NCBI GenBank assembly: GCA_024233575.1
Contig: JACKPN010000003.1
Span: forward strand, 62,001-126,000
Origin: Chlamydiales bacterium
GTDB taxonomy: Bacteria > Chlamydiota > Chlamydiia > Chlamydiales > Criblamydiaceae
Direction: 5' to 3'
Length of the DNA: 64,000 nucleotides
In this document: positions 45,788 through 53,748 of the stretch, piece after piece
Layout: each line of letters begins with the position of its first letter
Position numbering within the stretch: the stretch's first letter is position 1
Made by a program: the position numbers and the translations under genes
Notes under the pieces: model-generated
Databases searched by the model: none
Told to the model about the DNA's origin: nothing
Seen by the model: the letters and a program-made list of their open reading frames with translations, nothing else

Positions 45788-46627
45788 TTAGACCGATGCC
45801 GATGGCTGTTTCAGCCATTCGATAATCTGTTGATGAACACCTAAATGAAAAGGCAAACCCAGATGACCAATGTTAGCGATTCCATGATGATTTTCCCCGC
45901 AATTCGTCGGACGATAACCAAAGAGAAAATCATACCTAGCTGCCATCTCAAAATAACGACCGGAAGCTACAAGGCTCTTGTTTAGTTGATTTGAAGAAGG
46001 GACATACCCTAGACTGATGACCTTAGCCACATCCTTGTGATGTTTTTCCGCCGCGTCGACAACAACTTGACCTCCGCGAGAATAGCCAACAAGATCAACA
46101 GGCATATCAGAATCGTATAAGGATTTGATTTCGTCGATTTTTCTTTTTACTATCTCAACGTCATTCTCTGATGGACGCCCAAACTTTCCGACCTTGACTG
46201 TGAAAACCGGACCCACATCGCTGCGTTGTAAACTTTCGGCAAAATCTTTCCAAACCCCATGGCCATGGCACGCACCATGTACCAAGACAACAGGCTTTTT
46301 CATTTTCTGTTCATCAGAAAGAGTTTTCGGATTAAGGCCGCAACAGGTAAAATTTTTACTGTATTTAACGCTATTCAAAGCTATCCGAGCAGCAAACGCG
46401 TACTCCATCATGAAAATAGAGGCTATAGCAGCCGTTATCATCAGATTCAGCCGAATCAAAAACTCCACTATTTCTCTTCTTTTACCTTCGTACAACGACC
46501 GGACCTTGTCTGCAGTTGCAAAAAATGCTCCGGAAAGAACTGGGGCTTCCGTTTCTTTGGAATAAAGATTTATTGATCCTTGTAATAGGTAACTAGAATT
46601 AATAGGTTTCAAATTAATACCGATCAA
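45788..46627 (-). CDS. Alpha/beta hydrolase, CHLPS 43 kDa-like (copy 2)
   Basis: A 279-residue paralogue of the gene at 44869-45690. It keeps the canonical nucleophile elbow 'GYSRGGQ' (G-x-S-x-G), with 'VVLVHGACHGHGVWKDF' and 'NIGHLGLPFHLGVH'. It has the same hydrophobic segment (about 60-80) before the catalytic domain. The start is a TTG at 46627, or the TTG at 46612 that aligns with that of copy 1. No ATG lies near, so these genes seem to use weak initiation. Separated by 97 bp, the two copies probably arose by tandem duplication. Confidence 0.75.
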   Translation of the reverse strand: MIGINLKPINSSYLLQGSINLYSKETEAPVLSGAFFATADKVRSLYEGKRREIVEFLIRLNLMITAAIASIFMMEYAFAARIALNSVKYSKNFTCCGLNPKTLSDEQKMKKPVVLVHGACHGHGVWKDFAESLQRSDVGPVFTVKVGKFGRPSENDVEIVKRKIDEIKSLYDSDMPVDLVGYSRGGQVVVDAAEKHHKDVAKVISLGYVPSSNQLNKSLVASGRYFEMAARYDFLFGYRPTNCGENHHGIANIGHLGLPFHLGVHQQIIEWLKQPSASV

Positions 46628-46764
46628 CTAAACAAAACAATGTTATGCATTATTTATATTTTTTTTCAACTTATCTCGGCATTGCCTGCCTCTATTTTGA
46701 ATTCCTATTGAAATTTTGGCTCATTTCAGAAAAAATGAACCAATTAACGATTCAAAGGATTTTT

Positions 46765-46920
46765 ATGATCGGTACAACAGAACTCATTGTTATTCTCTGC
46801 GTAGCCTTGCTCCTCTTTGGCGGAAAGCGCCTCCCCGAACTTGCCCGTAACCTTGGAAAAGGACTTCAAGAATTCAAAAAGGCGACACTAGGAGCCGACG
46901 AAGATAAAAAAGAAGACTAA
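46765..46920 (+). CDS. tatA: Twin-arginine translocase subunit TatA
   Basis: 51 residues from the ATG at 46765. It has the diagnostic short transmembrane helix and amphipathic helix: 'MIGTTELIVILCVALLLFGG' then 'KRLPELARNLGKGLQEFKKA'. An upstream in-frame start at 46645 would add 40 residues that do not belong to the family, and AAAGGA precedes the chosen ATG. TatA assembles the pore that passes folded proteins. No tatB is seen, so TatA may serve both roles. Confidence 0.92.
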   Translation: MIGTTELIVILCVALLLFGGKRLPELARNLGKGLQEFKKATLGADEDKKED

Positions 46921-46925
46921 GGTTC

Positions 46926-47648
46926 ATGGAAGAAAAGCTATCGCTCTGGGATCATCTCGATGATTTTCGCTCATGCCTCATCAAAATGCTGCTGGCAATT
47001 GGCTGCGGCTTTTGTGTTGCACTCGCCTGTTATGCTCGGGTTTTCCAATGGCTCACCCCCGCCGAGGGACCACCCCTCTATCTCTTCTCTCCCTTAGACG
47101 GAATTTCTGTGACCATCAAACTCTGCTTCTGGGTAGGACTTGCCGTAAGCAGCCCCATCTGGTGCTTCTTTTTGTTCGAATTTCTGTCCCCCGGTCTGAA
47201 CATCAAAGAAAAGCGAGTGTTTATCCCCTTTTTCACCCTCTCTTCATTGTTTTTTTTCGGAGGAATGGCTTTCGCCCATTACGTAACGATCCCCTTAGCA
47301 AACGGCTATCTGCTTGCCCTGAACAACCAAATCGGCCAGAACCTATGGTCGCTTTCCGCCTATATCGACTATGCCCTGCTCCTCTATCTTGCAAACGGAA
47401 TTGCCTTTGAATCCTGCCTAATTCTCCTCTTCCTCGTTCATTTTGGCATCTGTACCGCACCGTTTATGGTGCAAAAACGCAAGCCAGTGATTATCAGTAT
47501 TTTTGTGATTTCAGCTCTCTTAACACCCCCGGATGTCGTTACCCAGCTCTTAATGGCCCTTCCTCTGCTACTTATTTATGAAGGAGCTATCATTTATTCA
47601 CGTCTAAAAGCCCCTTTATTTTCAGTTGAAGCTAAAACTTCAAATTAA
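46926..47648 (+). CDS. tatC: Twin-arginine translocase subunit TatC
   Basis: A 240-residue protein with six predicted membrane segments. The start 'WDHLDDFRSCLIKML' is the conserved TatC N-terminus (the usual form is HLxELRxRL). 'SSPIWCFFLFEFLSPGLNIK' and 'FISALLTPPDVVTQLLMALP'-type motifs (here 'ISALLTPPDVVTQLLMAL') complete the signature. TatC recognises twin-arginine signal peptides. It starts 5 bp after tatA, so the two form an operon. Confidence 0.95.
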   Translation: MEEKLSLWDHLDDFRSCLIKMLLAIGCGFCVALACYARVFQWLTPAEGPPLYLFSPLDGISVTIKLCFWVGLAVSSPIWCFFLFEFLSPGLNIKEKRVFIPFFTLSSLFFFGGMAFAHYVTIPLANGYLLALNNQIGQNLWSLSAYIDYALLLYLANGIAFESCLILLFLVHFGICTAPFMVQKRKPVIISIFVISALLTPPDVVTQLLMALPLLLIYEGAIIYSRLKAPLFSVEAKTSN

Positions 47649-47753
47649 TTTAATTTTATATTATAATATAATTATAGAACGTGTGTTTTAATACAAAACC
47701 CGCGTTAACATCCTCTTTTAATAACTAGTAATATCATCTAGGGGGTGATTGTC

Positions 47754-48149
47754 ATGTTATTAGATAGCGAAATGGAAAAATTATTCCGCACCTTATTAAC
47801 TAAAGATTCTGCACAAATTTACTTTTGCGGTTCGAATTTGTTAATTTGCATTATTGATAATGCCTCGAAGCTATCCGTGACAACGCCTGTGTATTTTGGC
47901 AACGACTATATTCCTAAGAGCGTTCGCCAATGCACAGAGAACACACCGCCCTTTCACAGTGACTCGATCAAGACGTTCGTCACCATTGATGGCGATCAGG
48001 TCACCTTGCGCTATTTAGGGAAAATCGACCCTTTGAATAACTACAAATTCCGCGAGCTGTTAACTGAATTCTGCTACATGGCTGAGAAATGGCGCGACTA
48101 CCTTGACGAACACGACAAAAAAGACTTATTGCGCGTTCATGTTCAATAG
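47754..48149 (+). CDS. Small protein, possible type III secretion chaperone
   Basis: About 131 residues from the ATG at 47754, with GGGGGTGA at good spacing (a GTG at 47745 is weaker). The sequence is acidic and mixed alpha/beta. The C-terminal helix 'LLTEFCYMAEKWRDYL' resembles the end of CesT-like secretion chaperones, and the size fits. The similarity is weak, so this is a suggestion only. Its 3' end overlaps the convergent 78-residue gene by 24 bp. Confidence 0.55.
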   Translation: MLLDSEMEKLFRTLLTKDSAQIYFCGSNLLICIIDNASKLSVTTPVYFGNDYIPKSVRQCTENTPPFHSDSIKTFVTIDGDQVTLRYLGKIDPLNNYKFRELLTEFCYMAEKWRDYLDEHDKKDLLRVHVQ

Positions 48150-48362
48150 ATCGTCGTAGGCTGTTTTGATCTCGATTCCGATCTGTTTCATTTGATGAAA
48201 GTGCGTATCCATCTCTTGGTCCTCATCTTTTGATGCTGATCCAGAGGACACGCCAAGATATGAGGCCAGCTGTTCAAAGCGTGCCTGCAGATGCGTTGTT
48301 GCTAGCCTCTGTTCCGGGACGCGCTGCCGTCGCACCCTGTCAAATTTTTTCTGATCGTTCAT
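48126..48362 (-). CDS. Small hypothetical protein upstream of the tatC end
   Basis: A 78-residue charged helical protein, family not recognised. It lies 31 bp after ung on the same strand and probably shares its transcript. The sequence overlaps the 3' end of the gene at 47754-48149 by 24 bp. It has no membrane segment or signal peptide. Confidence 0.45.
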   Translation of the reverse strand: MNDQKKFDRVRRQRVPEQRLATTHLQARFEQLASYLGVSSGSASKDEDQEMDTHFHQMKQIGIEIKTAYDDLLNMNAQ

Positions 48363-48393
48363 ACGTTCAGCCTGCTAAAAGAACAGGAATTTG

Positions 48394-49098
48394 TCAAGTG
48401 ATACGCCAGTCGATCGGTTTCTTGCCTACGGACACCAGGAATTCATTAACTTTTGAAAAGGGACGGCTGCCAAAAAATCCCCGATTTGCCGAAAGCGGAC
48501 TCGGGTGCGCCGATGTGATTACATGGTGGATTCTGCCATTTGCCTCATCAAGGATATGCTGGCATTTATCCTGTGCATTCTTTCCCCAAAGGATGAATAC
48601 CTTCGGATCGTTCTTTTCGCACACTTTGCGGACGATGGCATCAGTAAAGCGTTCCCATCCCTTCTTGTGGTGGGACATAGGCTTTCCCTCTTCCACGGTC
48701 AGCGTGGCATTGAGGAGGAGCACCCCCTGTTCTGCCCACGCTTCAAGGCACCCATGTGGAGCATCGGGAATACCAAGATCTTTCTCCAGCTCTAAAAAAA
48801 TATTTCTCAACGATGGTGGTTTTGGCGTTCCTTTCATCACGCTGAACGACAACCCGTGGGCCTGCCCTGGACCGTGGTAGGGATCTTGTCCCATGATCAC
48901 CACTTTCACCTTGTCTATCGGCGTCTTCCACAAAGCGTTGAAGACACAATCCTCCGGAGGATAAACAGGGCCGTTTGTCTCTCTTCTCATTTTCACAAAT
49001 TCTGCCAGCTCGGTGATGTATGGTTGCTGCAGTTCCTCTTCGAGTGCCTCGTTCCAGCTTGGTTCGATCGCGAAAGGGCATTCTGTTTGGCTGTTCAT
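48394..49098 (-). CDS. ung: Uracil-DNA glycosylase
   Basis: A 234-residue protein with all family 1 UDG motifs: 'VVIMGQDPYHG' (D72 activates water), 'LLLNATLTVEEGKPMSH' and 'HPSPLSANRGFFGSRPFSK' (the His-Pro-Ser loop). It removes uracil from DNA and starts base-excision repair. The length is normal. It is divergent to the 84-residue gene at 49223. Confidence 0.97.
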   Translation of the reverse strand: MNSQTECPFAIEPSWNEALEEELQQPYITELAEFVKMRRETNGPVYPPEDCVFNALWKTPIDKVKVVIMGQDPYHGPGQAHGLSFSVMKGTPKPPSLRNIFLELEKDLGIPDAPHGCLEAWAEQGVLLLNATLTVEEGKPMSHHKKGWERFTDAIVRKVCEKNDPKVFILWGKNAQDKCQHILDEANGRIHHVITSAHPSPLSANRGFFGSRPFSKVNEFLVSVGKKPIDWRIT

Positions 49099-49156
49099 GA
49101 GTTTCTCCTCTATTTTTTTGCGGCATTATGGATGATTTTTCTCTTAACATCAAGCG

Positions 49157-49185
49157 TTGACGGCAATTGAAATATCCCTTAATAT
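49157..49185 (+). promoter_or_regulatory. Candidate housekeeping promoter
   Basis: TTGACG at 49157-49162, a 17-bp spacer, TAATAT at 49180-49185, 38 bp before the ATG at 49223. It lies in the 124-bp gap divergent to ung. Confidence 0.45.
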
Positions 49186-49222
49186 TAGACCCTTCTGAAC
49201 CGATATGATGGGATATTGACAC

Positions 49223-49477
49223 ATGAAAAACCTCGCAGAAAACAACGTAATCCGCTTCATCAACATCTCTAAAAAGAAGGAAGGCGTTTTTGCCAACTTC
49301 CGCGTTAAGGGGATTAAAGGCGGGACGACCTTTACAGCGTCGATAACCGTAGATATTGCTGCTGCTGGCGTTGATCTTGCCGATCCTATGGAGAAGATCA
49401 TCGAGGAGTGTGCCCGCATCGCGGCGAAAGACATCCGCGAGCCCAAGTATCAGTTTGAAGGCATTCAAAACATTTAA
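49223..49477 (+). CDS. Small conserved hypothetical protein
   Basis: An 84-residue protein, soluble, beta-rich at first ('GVFANFRVKGIKGGTTFTAS') and then helical ('DPMEKIIEECARIAAKDI'). It ends 6 bp before tRNA-Pro and may be its last upstream neighbour in the core genome. The family is not recognised. Length and codon use look like a real gene. Confidence 0.6.
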   Translation: MKNLAENNVIRFINISKKKEGVFANFRVKGIKGGTTFTASITVDIAAAGVDLADPMEKIIEECARIAAKDIREPKYQFEGIQNI

Positions 49478-49483
49478 TCATAT

Positions 49484-49558
49484 CTGGGTGTAGCGCAGCT
49501 TGGCCAGCGCACTTGCATGGGGTGCAAGGGGTCGGAGGTTCGAATCCTCTCACCCAGA
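49484..49558 (+). tRNA. tRNA-Pro, anticodon GGG
   Basis: A 75-nt cloverleaf. The acceptor stem CTGGGTG pairs with CACCCAG, the D stem is GCGC/GCGC, and the anticodon stem CTTGC/GCAAG carries loop ATGGGGT (anticodon GGG). The T arm is GGAGG-TTCGAAT-CCTCT and the discriminator base is A. C1 and A73 are proline determinants. CCA is not encoded. The 3' half is the integration site of the neighbouring element. Confidence 0.95.
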
Positions 49559-49564
49559 TTCTTT
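49511..49564 (+). repeat. attL: 54-bp direct repeat overlapping the tRNA-Pro 3' end
   Basis: Runs from the anticodon stem (ACTTGCATGGGG) through the T arm to CAGATTCTTT, and is identical to 59450-59503. The element restores the full tRNA on this side. Confidence 0.95.
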
Positions 49565-49619
49565 TCTTCCAAGGACTTATGAAGGCTTGACCGCTTTTCT
49601 TAAGTCCTTATTTTTTCTC

Positions 49620-49642
49620 GGGTGGTGGATAGGTGGTGGATG
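49620..49642 (+). repeat. Candidate integrase arm-type site, left (GGTGGTGGA repeats)
   Basis: GGGTGGTGGATAGGTGGTGGATG: two GGTGGTGGA units 11 bp apart. The same 23-mer, with one change (T to C), lies at 59300-59322, near the other end of the element and in the same orientation. Binding by the integrase is inferred. Confidence 0.6.
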
Positions 49643-49686
49643 GAGCTCACTCAAAAATTCCAAGTAATGGGAGTGAAAAAAAATTA

Positions 49687-50508
49687 ATGTCCTTTCGCCT
49701 TTTAATAAAAATATTTTGCTTCTTGATGGCTTTACCCACTTTTCTTTGTGGAAAAATTTTAGAAACAGATTCAATGATGTCTATTCTTGACTATGTTCAA
49801 GAAAATACTCTTGTTGTGGCCGACCTTGATAACACCCTCATCGAATCGCAGAATCAATTAGGATCTTCCCAATGGGGCGACTATCTTGGGGCTATCTTTA
49901 CCGAACCAAATAGGTCATTTGAAGAAATCGATTTTTTAGTCGCGGAAACGTGGTGCAAAGTACAACCATTAATAAAAATCCAGTGCGTGGATCCTCAAAC
50001 TCCTCAAGTGGTTAATCAAGTGCATGAACAAGGAATAGTGTTTATGGGCCTCACAGCTCGTCGTCCATGTGAAATTGATTATACCCATAAGCAACTAGTT
50101 TCTGCTCAGATAATGCTAAGCAATATTATAGAAGAAAGTTGTCTAGAAGCCACTTTAGACTCTCGTAAGGGTATTATTTACCATCAAGGAGTTGTTTATT
50201 GCACCCCCATTAACAAAAAAAGTTATGCCCTTAAACTCTTTTTAGGAAAATCTAAACTCTATCCTAAACGAATTATTTTCATTGATGACAAATTATCACA
50301 TGTAAAAGATGTTGGCCAGTTAGTCGAGGACTTAGGAATAGATTACATTGGAATTCGTTTTAGCCGTGCAGATGAAAGAGTGCAATCTTTTTGCCCAGAA
50401 ATTGCAAAAATTCAATTTGATCATCTTCCTCAAATCATTTCAGACGATGAAGCTATGCTAATTTTGAAGCTTCAGCAAGAAGATAAACCCGTTCTAATTA
50501 GCCCATAG
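49687..50508 (+). CDS. Exported HAD-like protein (DUF2608)
   Basis: About 273 residues from the ATG at 49687; the frame opens earlier, but the GGGAG site and the signal peptide ('IKIFCFLMALPTFLCG', residues 8-22) favour this start. The HAD phosphatase motif I is 'VADLDNTLIES' (D46, D48), motif II 'FMGLTARR' and motif IV 'IIFIDDKLSH'. DUF2608 is found in Legionella and Chlamydiae, and is presumed a secreted phosphohydrolase. The gene after it starts 9 bp downstream, so the two act together. Substrate unknown. AT-rich codon use marks it as island DNA. Confidence 0.8.
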   Translation: MSFRLLIKIFCFLMALPTFLCGKILETDSMMSILDYVQENTLVVADLDNTLIESQNQLGSSQWGDYLGAIFTEPNRSFEEIDFLVAETWCKVQPLIKIQCVDPQTPQVVNQVHEQGIVFMGLTARRPCEIDYTHKQLVSAQIMLSNIIEESCLEATLDSRKGIIYHQGVVYCTPINKKSYALKLFLGKSKLYPKRIIFIDDKLSHVKDVGQLVEDLGIDYIGIRFSRADERVQSFCPEIAKIQFDHLPQIISDDEAMLILKLQQEDKPVLISP

Positions 50509-50517
50509 GTGTGTATT

Positions 50518-51540
50518 ATGCGAAATTTACTTAAGATATTCATCTTAACTGTTTTTCTTTTTACGGGAACAGTTGAAGCAAAATGTGACATAGATTCTTT
50601 ATATAATCAATTTAATAGTGAAAACATTTCTCAAAATGATATCAAGCAATGGTTAGGTCAATTTGATTCAGAAGATCAAGATGCGGCCATTTTGCTGTTA
50701 GAACAAATTCAGTACTTTTCCTATAAGCGGTTAATGGCTGATTTGAAATTACTGCACAAAAATCTTCTCTCAAAATTGAAAATAGATGGGTTCATTGAGA
50801 ATCCTGAAAAAGAACTAGTCTTCGAGACTGTAGATTTTTCGAAGACATATCCTGCAAAAAGTGGTGACCTTATCTCCTATTTTTACAGAAGTTCAAACCT
50901 AATTAGGGCTGTTTCTTTTAAGAATTTAGGCGATCTTTCTATATCAGACATTAATTCAAATAAAGCTCTTGTTATCCTTGAAGACTATGTTGGCACAGGC
51001 ACTCAATTTTTATTTGAACTCTATTCAAAACGACATCACGAACTATTCAATAGTTATAAAAAAGTTTATTTTGTTACTTTAGTCGCCACAAAAAATGCAG
51101 TCAATAGATTCGAAAAAATAACCAATGGAGACTATGATTCATTAGCTCAGGACTTCATTTCAATCATGAACATCCAAGATGAAAATGCAAAAAAAGAAGC
51201 TCAAGAAAACGTTAGAAAAATTTCAAAAGATAAACTTGAAATTATTTATCTTCATAAGGAAATTCCCATTAATGACAGCCTAAGGAATCCTGAGACTACA
51301 AACAAGCTTTTAGCTTTATTAGATAAATACAATATTAAGCGTTATTTAGGAGGAAATTTTTCTTCTTTTGGACATACCGTCTTTTTTTATAACTGTCCTA
51401 ATAACCTTCCTGAAATCTTGTGGAATTCACAATCAATTCAAAGAGATGGAACTCCTTGGACTCCTCTTTTTAAACGTGTAGAGGATTTAAGCATCTATGA
51501 TATGTCAAAAACTATACCTATTGAAGAACAAATTTGGTGA
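50518..51540 (+). CDS. Exported phosphoribosyltransferase-like protein (PRTase-CE type)
   Basis: About 340 residues from the ATG at 50518 (GTG at 50509 would precede it). A signal peptide ('MRNLLKIFILTVFLFTGTVEA') is followed by 'WLGQFDSEDQDAAILLLEQI', typical of the PRTase-CE family. The PRPP-binding loop is 'VILEDYVGTGTQ' at residues 152-163, the counterpart of the family's DDxxGTG loop (here E-D). Members are usually cytoplasmic and occur in biological-conflict gene clusters. An exported one is unexpected. It is coupled with the HAD gene and ends at a hairpin terminator. Confidence 0.72.
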   Translation: MRNLLKIFILTVFLFTGTVEAKCDIDSLYNQFNSENISQNDIKQWLGQFDSEDQDAAILLLEQIQYFSYKRLMADLKLLHKNLLSKLKIDGFIENPEKELVFETVDFSKTYPAKSGDLISYFYRSSNLIRAVSFKNLGDLSISDINSNKALVILEDYVGTGTQFLFELYSKRHHELFNSYKKVYFVTLVATKNAVNRFEKITNGDYDSLAQDFISIMNIQDENAKKEAQENVRKISKDKLEIIYLHKEIPINDSLRNPETTNKLLALLDKYNIKRYLGGNFSSFGHTVFFYNCPNNLPEILWNSQSIQRDGTPWTPLFKRVEDLSIYDMSKTIPIEEQIW

Positions 51541-51571
51541 TCCAAGCGTATTTTCTTAATAGAAAACATAT

Positions 51572-51605
51572 AAAACCTACCCAGTTGACAAAATGGGTAG
51601 GTTTT
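51572..51605. terminator. Bidirectional hairpin terminator
   Basis: A perfect 12-bp stem (AAAACCTACCCA / TGGGTAGGTTTT) with a 10-nt loop, A-rich on one side and T-rich on the other. It lies in the 72-bp gap between the PRTase-like gene and the convergent 51613-51837 gene. Confidence 0.9.
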
Positions 51606-51612
51606 ATAGAAA

Positions 51613-51837
51613 CTACGAATACTTTATTAAATAGCCTTCTGACGGCATAACCTTTCCATGAGGTATCCTACGGCCATTATCAGGCAAACATAAAATAACA
51701 TCTGCCTCAATAGTTGGAAGATTGGAGTGTGGGCAAATATCTGGATCGTAGACTACAGTAGCAATTCGTCGCTTGCTTTGGCTACTATTCAAAGAAACTT
51801 CTAGCTTTTTCAATCGTCTTTCAATTGATCTTGTCAT
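51613..51837 (-). CDS. Small hypothetical element protein
   Basis: A 74-residue protein, basic at the start ('MTRSIERRLKKLEVSLNSS'), family not recognised. It overlaps the DUF5681 gene by 4 bp, so the pair is coupled. Phage and plasmid elements often carry such a small partner next to DUF5681, but I do not know its role. Confidence 0.55.
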   Translation of the reverse strand: MTRSIERRLKKLEVSLNSSQSKRRIATVVYDPDICPHSNLPTIEADVILCLPDNGRRIPHGKVMPSEGYLIKYS

Positions 51838-52274
51838 TTCGCTCTCACTCCCTCTAACAGACTGACTCTTTTCTCAATATCATGGGCTTGAATGGTCCTT
51901 ACAAAAGCATCGACGACTCTAGATATCGATTCACCTTCACTGGGCGTAATATTTCCGCTTCCTACAGCGTCAATAATTAGCGACATTGCATTTACGGCAT
52001 CATCCGCTGTTTGTAGTTTTGGAAGTTTAATATCGATGGCACGATCTCGTTTCGGCGGCAGGATTCGATCTAAAACAAGTTTAATAGCCTGCATATTACC
52101 GATTAATGCTTCTTCAACTAGTCTTCGACAAATATTATCTAAGTCGCCATGAAGCAATTGTTCAGCCGCGAGCGTAGATCGATTCTTTGTGCCTTTTGCT
52201 TTACCTTTTGGATTTCCAGATTGGCCTTTCTGAAATTGTCCTAATCCTTGCATTTGTCCTGCATTTTCAGGCAT
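51834..52274 (-). CDS. DUF5681 element protein
   Basis: A 146-residue protein with the DUF5681 signature 'FQKGQSGNPKGKAKGTKNRS' near its start. DUF5681 proteins are small, basic at the N-terminus and found next to phage or mobile-element genes; their function is unknown, DNA binding or packaging has been suggested. The gene starts in a 190-bp gap divergent to the RloA-like ATPase. Confidence 0.75.
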   Translation of the reverse strand: MPENAGQMQGLGQFQKGQSGNPKGKAKGTKNRSTLAAEQLLHGDLDNICRRLVEEALIGNMQAIKLVLDRILPPKRDRAIDIKLPKLQTADDAVNAMSLIIDAVGSGNITPSEGESISRVVDAFVRTIQAHDIEKRVSLLEGVRAK

Positions 52275-52464
52275 TTCAATCCTTTACGTCGGTGAATTCA
52301 ATGAATTTTCCCTCATTCTATCGAGAGGATTCCTCTAAGTAAACTGAAATATATTTACAAAAAAGCCAGTAAAAATGCAGGGTAAAGATATGAGATTTTG
52401 ATGATTTAGGAGAATTTTTCGTATTTTTATTGAATAATATCTAATTTTTAGGCAGAATTTAGCT

Positions 52465-53733
52465 ATGATTATTGAATTTTCCACCAAAAATTTCCGATCC
52501 TTTAAAGAGTTAGCGACTCTTTCTCTTGAGGCAGAAGCCCTCAAAACGGGCAAAGAAGGCCTCATTTCAACCGAATTTAAAGTAAATCTTCTTCCCGCCA
52601 TTGGAATTTTTGGACATAATGCAAGTGGCAAAAGCAATCTTATTAAAGCTCTTGCCTATATGCAATGGGCGATGCTCAACTCCGACTATCTTAATCAACC
52701 GACGACCAAATTTCCTTTTCTGCAACCATTTCTTTTAAATGCTGAAAGTGGCAATGAGCCTTCATTTTTTCAAATCGTTCTTTGGGACCCAGAAACCAAG
52801 ACAGAATACAGATACGGATTTGAAATCAACTCAGAAAAAGTTGTGAGTGAGTGGTTAGAAACAACTACAAAAGTTAAGAAAAACCGTCGGCGGCGAATGA
52901 TTTTTCTTAGAAAAGGTCAAGAATTTCCGGAAGTAGATGATAGTGTAAAAAACAGCGTGGGCCATTTGATTAACAATGTAAGGCCTACAGCCTTGGCTTT
53001 AACTGTTTTTGCTCAATTTGCTGATCCCATTTCTTCACAGGTTGTAAAGCTAGTAAATCGTCCTAATTTCATGATATTCGATGGCGGTTCTGCGGACCCG
53101 ATGGGATATGCTCTGCAACAATACCATGAAAATCCGGAATTAGCTCTTAAAGTATTAAATTTATTAAAGAAACTGGATTTAAGTATTCAAGATCTCAAAG
53201 TGATTCGTGAGCCATTTACTGAAGCTCATTTGAAGGTCATTCCACACGAGCTAAAGTCTCTTTTCAATCAACCAAGCGATCTATTTCGGGCTGTCACCCT
53301 TCATAAAATGTATGGATCTTCAGAAAAAAATCGTCATGTCGAATTTGATTTCAACAATCAAGAATCCTTCGGAACGCGGCGCTTGTTTGTTCTTATGACC
53401 TTACTGGTTCAGATTTTGAATGTGGGAGGAATTTTTGTACTGGATGAACTTGGATCTAGCATTCATCCCTTTATGAGCAGAGAAATCATTTCTCTATTTC
53501 AAAATCATGAGACTAATCCCAAAGGGGCACAGTTAATTTTCTGTAGTCATGAAACCTATTTGCTTTCAAATCAGGTAGGCCTAAGACAGGATCAGATTTG
53601 GTTCACCGATAAAAATGCACAAGAAGAAACTGTCCTTCGTTCTCTCTTAGAATACAATATGAGAAGCGAATGCGAATTTGAAAAAAACTATCGTCAAGGA
53701 CGCTTCGGTGCAGTTCCTGTCATTTGGTCTTAA
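52465..53733 (+). CDS. RloA/AbiLi-type AAA15 ATPase
   Basis: A 422-residue ATPase of the AAA_15/OLD-like class. Walker A is 'GHNASGKS' at residues 50-57, the ABC-like signature region and Walker B 'FVLDELGSSIHP' follow, and 'FCSHETYLL' is the switch His. It is paired with RloB 15 bp downstream. RloA/RloB pairs (also AbiLi/AbiLii) are anti-phage abortive-infection systems in which the ATPase senses infection and the partner's nuclease-like domain acts. The effect here is inferred from the family. Confidence 0.82.
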   Translation: MIIEFSTKNFRSFKELATLSLEAEALKTGKEGLISTEFKVNLLPAIGIFGHNASGKSNLIKALAYMQWAMLNSDYLNQPTTKFPFLQPFLLNAESGNEPSFFQIVLWDPETKTEYRYGFEINSEKVVSEWLETTTKVKKNRRRRMIFLRKGQEFPEVDDSVKNSVGHLINNVRPTALALTVFAQFADPISSQVVKLVNRPNFMIFDGGSADPMGYALQQYHENPELALKVLNLLKKLDLSIQDLKVIREPFTEAHLKVIPHELKSLFNQPSDLFRAVTLHKMYGSSEKNRHVEFDFNNQESFGTRRLFVLMTLLVQILNVGGIFVLDELGSSIHPFMSREIISLFQNHETNPKGAQLIFCSHETYLLSNQVGLRQDQIWFTDKNAQEETVLRSLLEYNMRSECEFEKNYRQGRFGAVPVIWS

Positions 53734-53748
53734 TGGGATAAATCCGAA

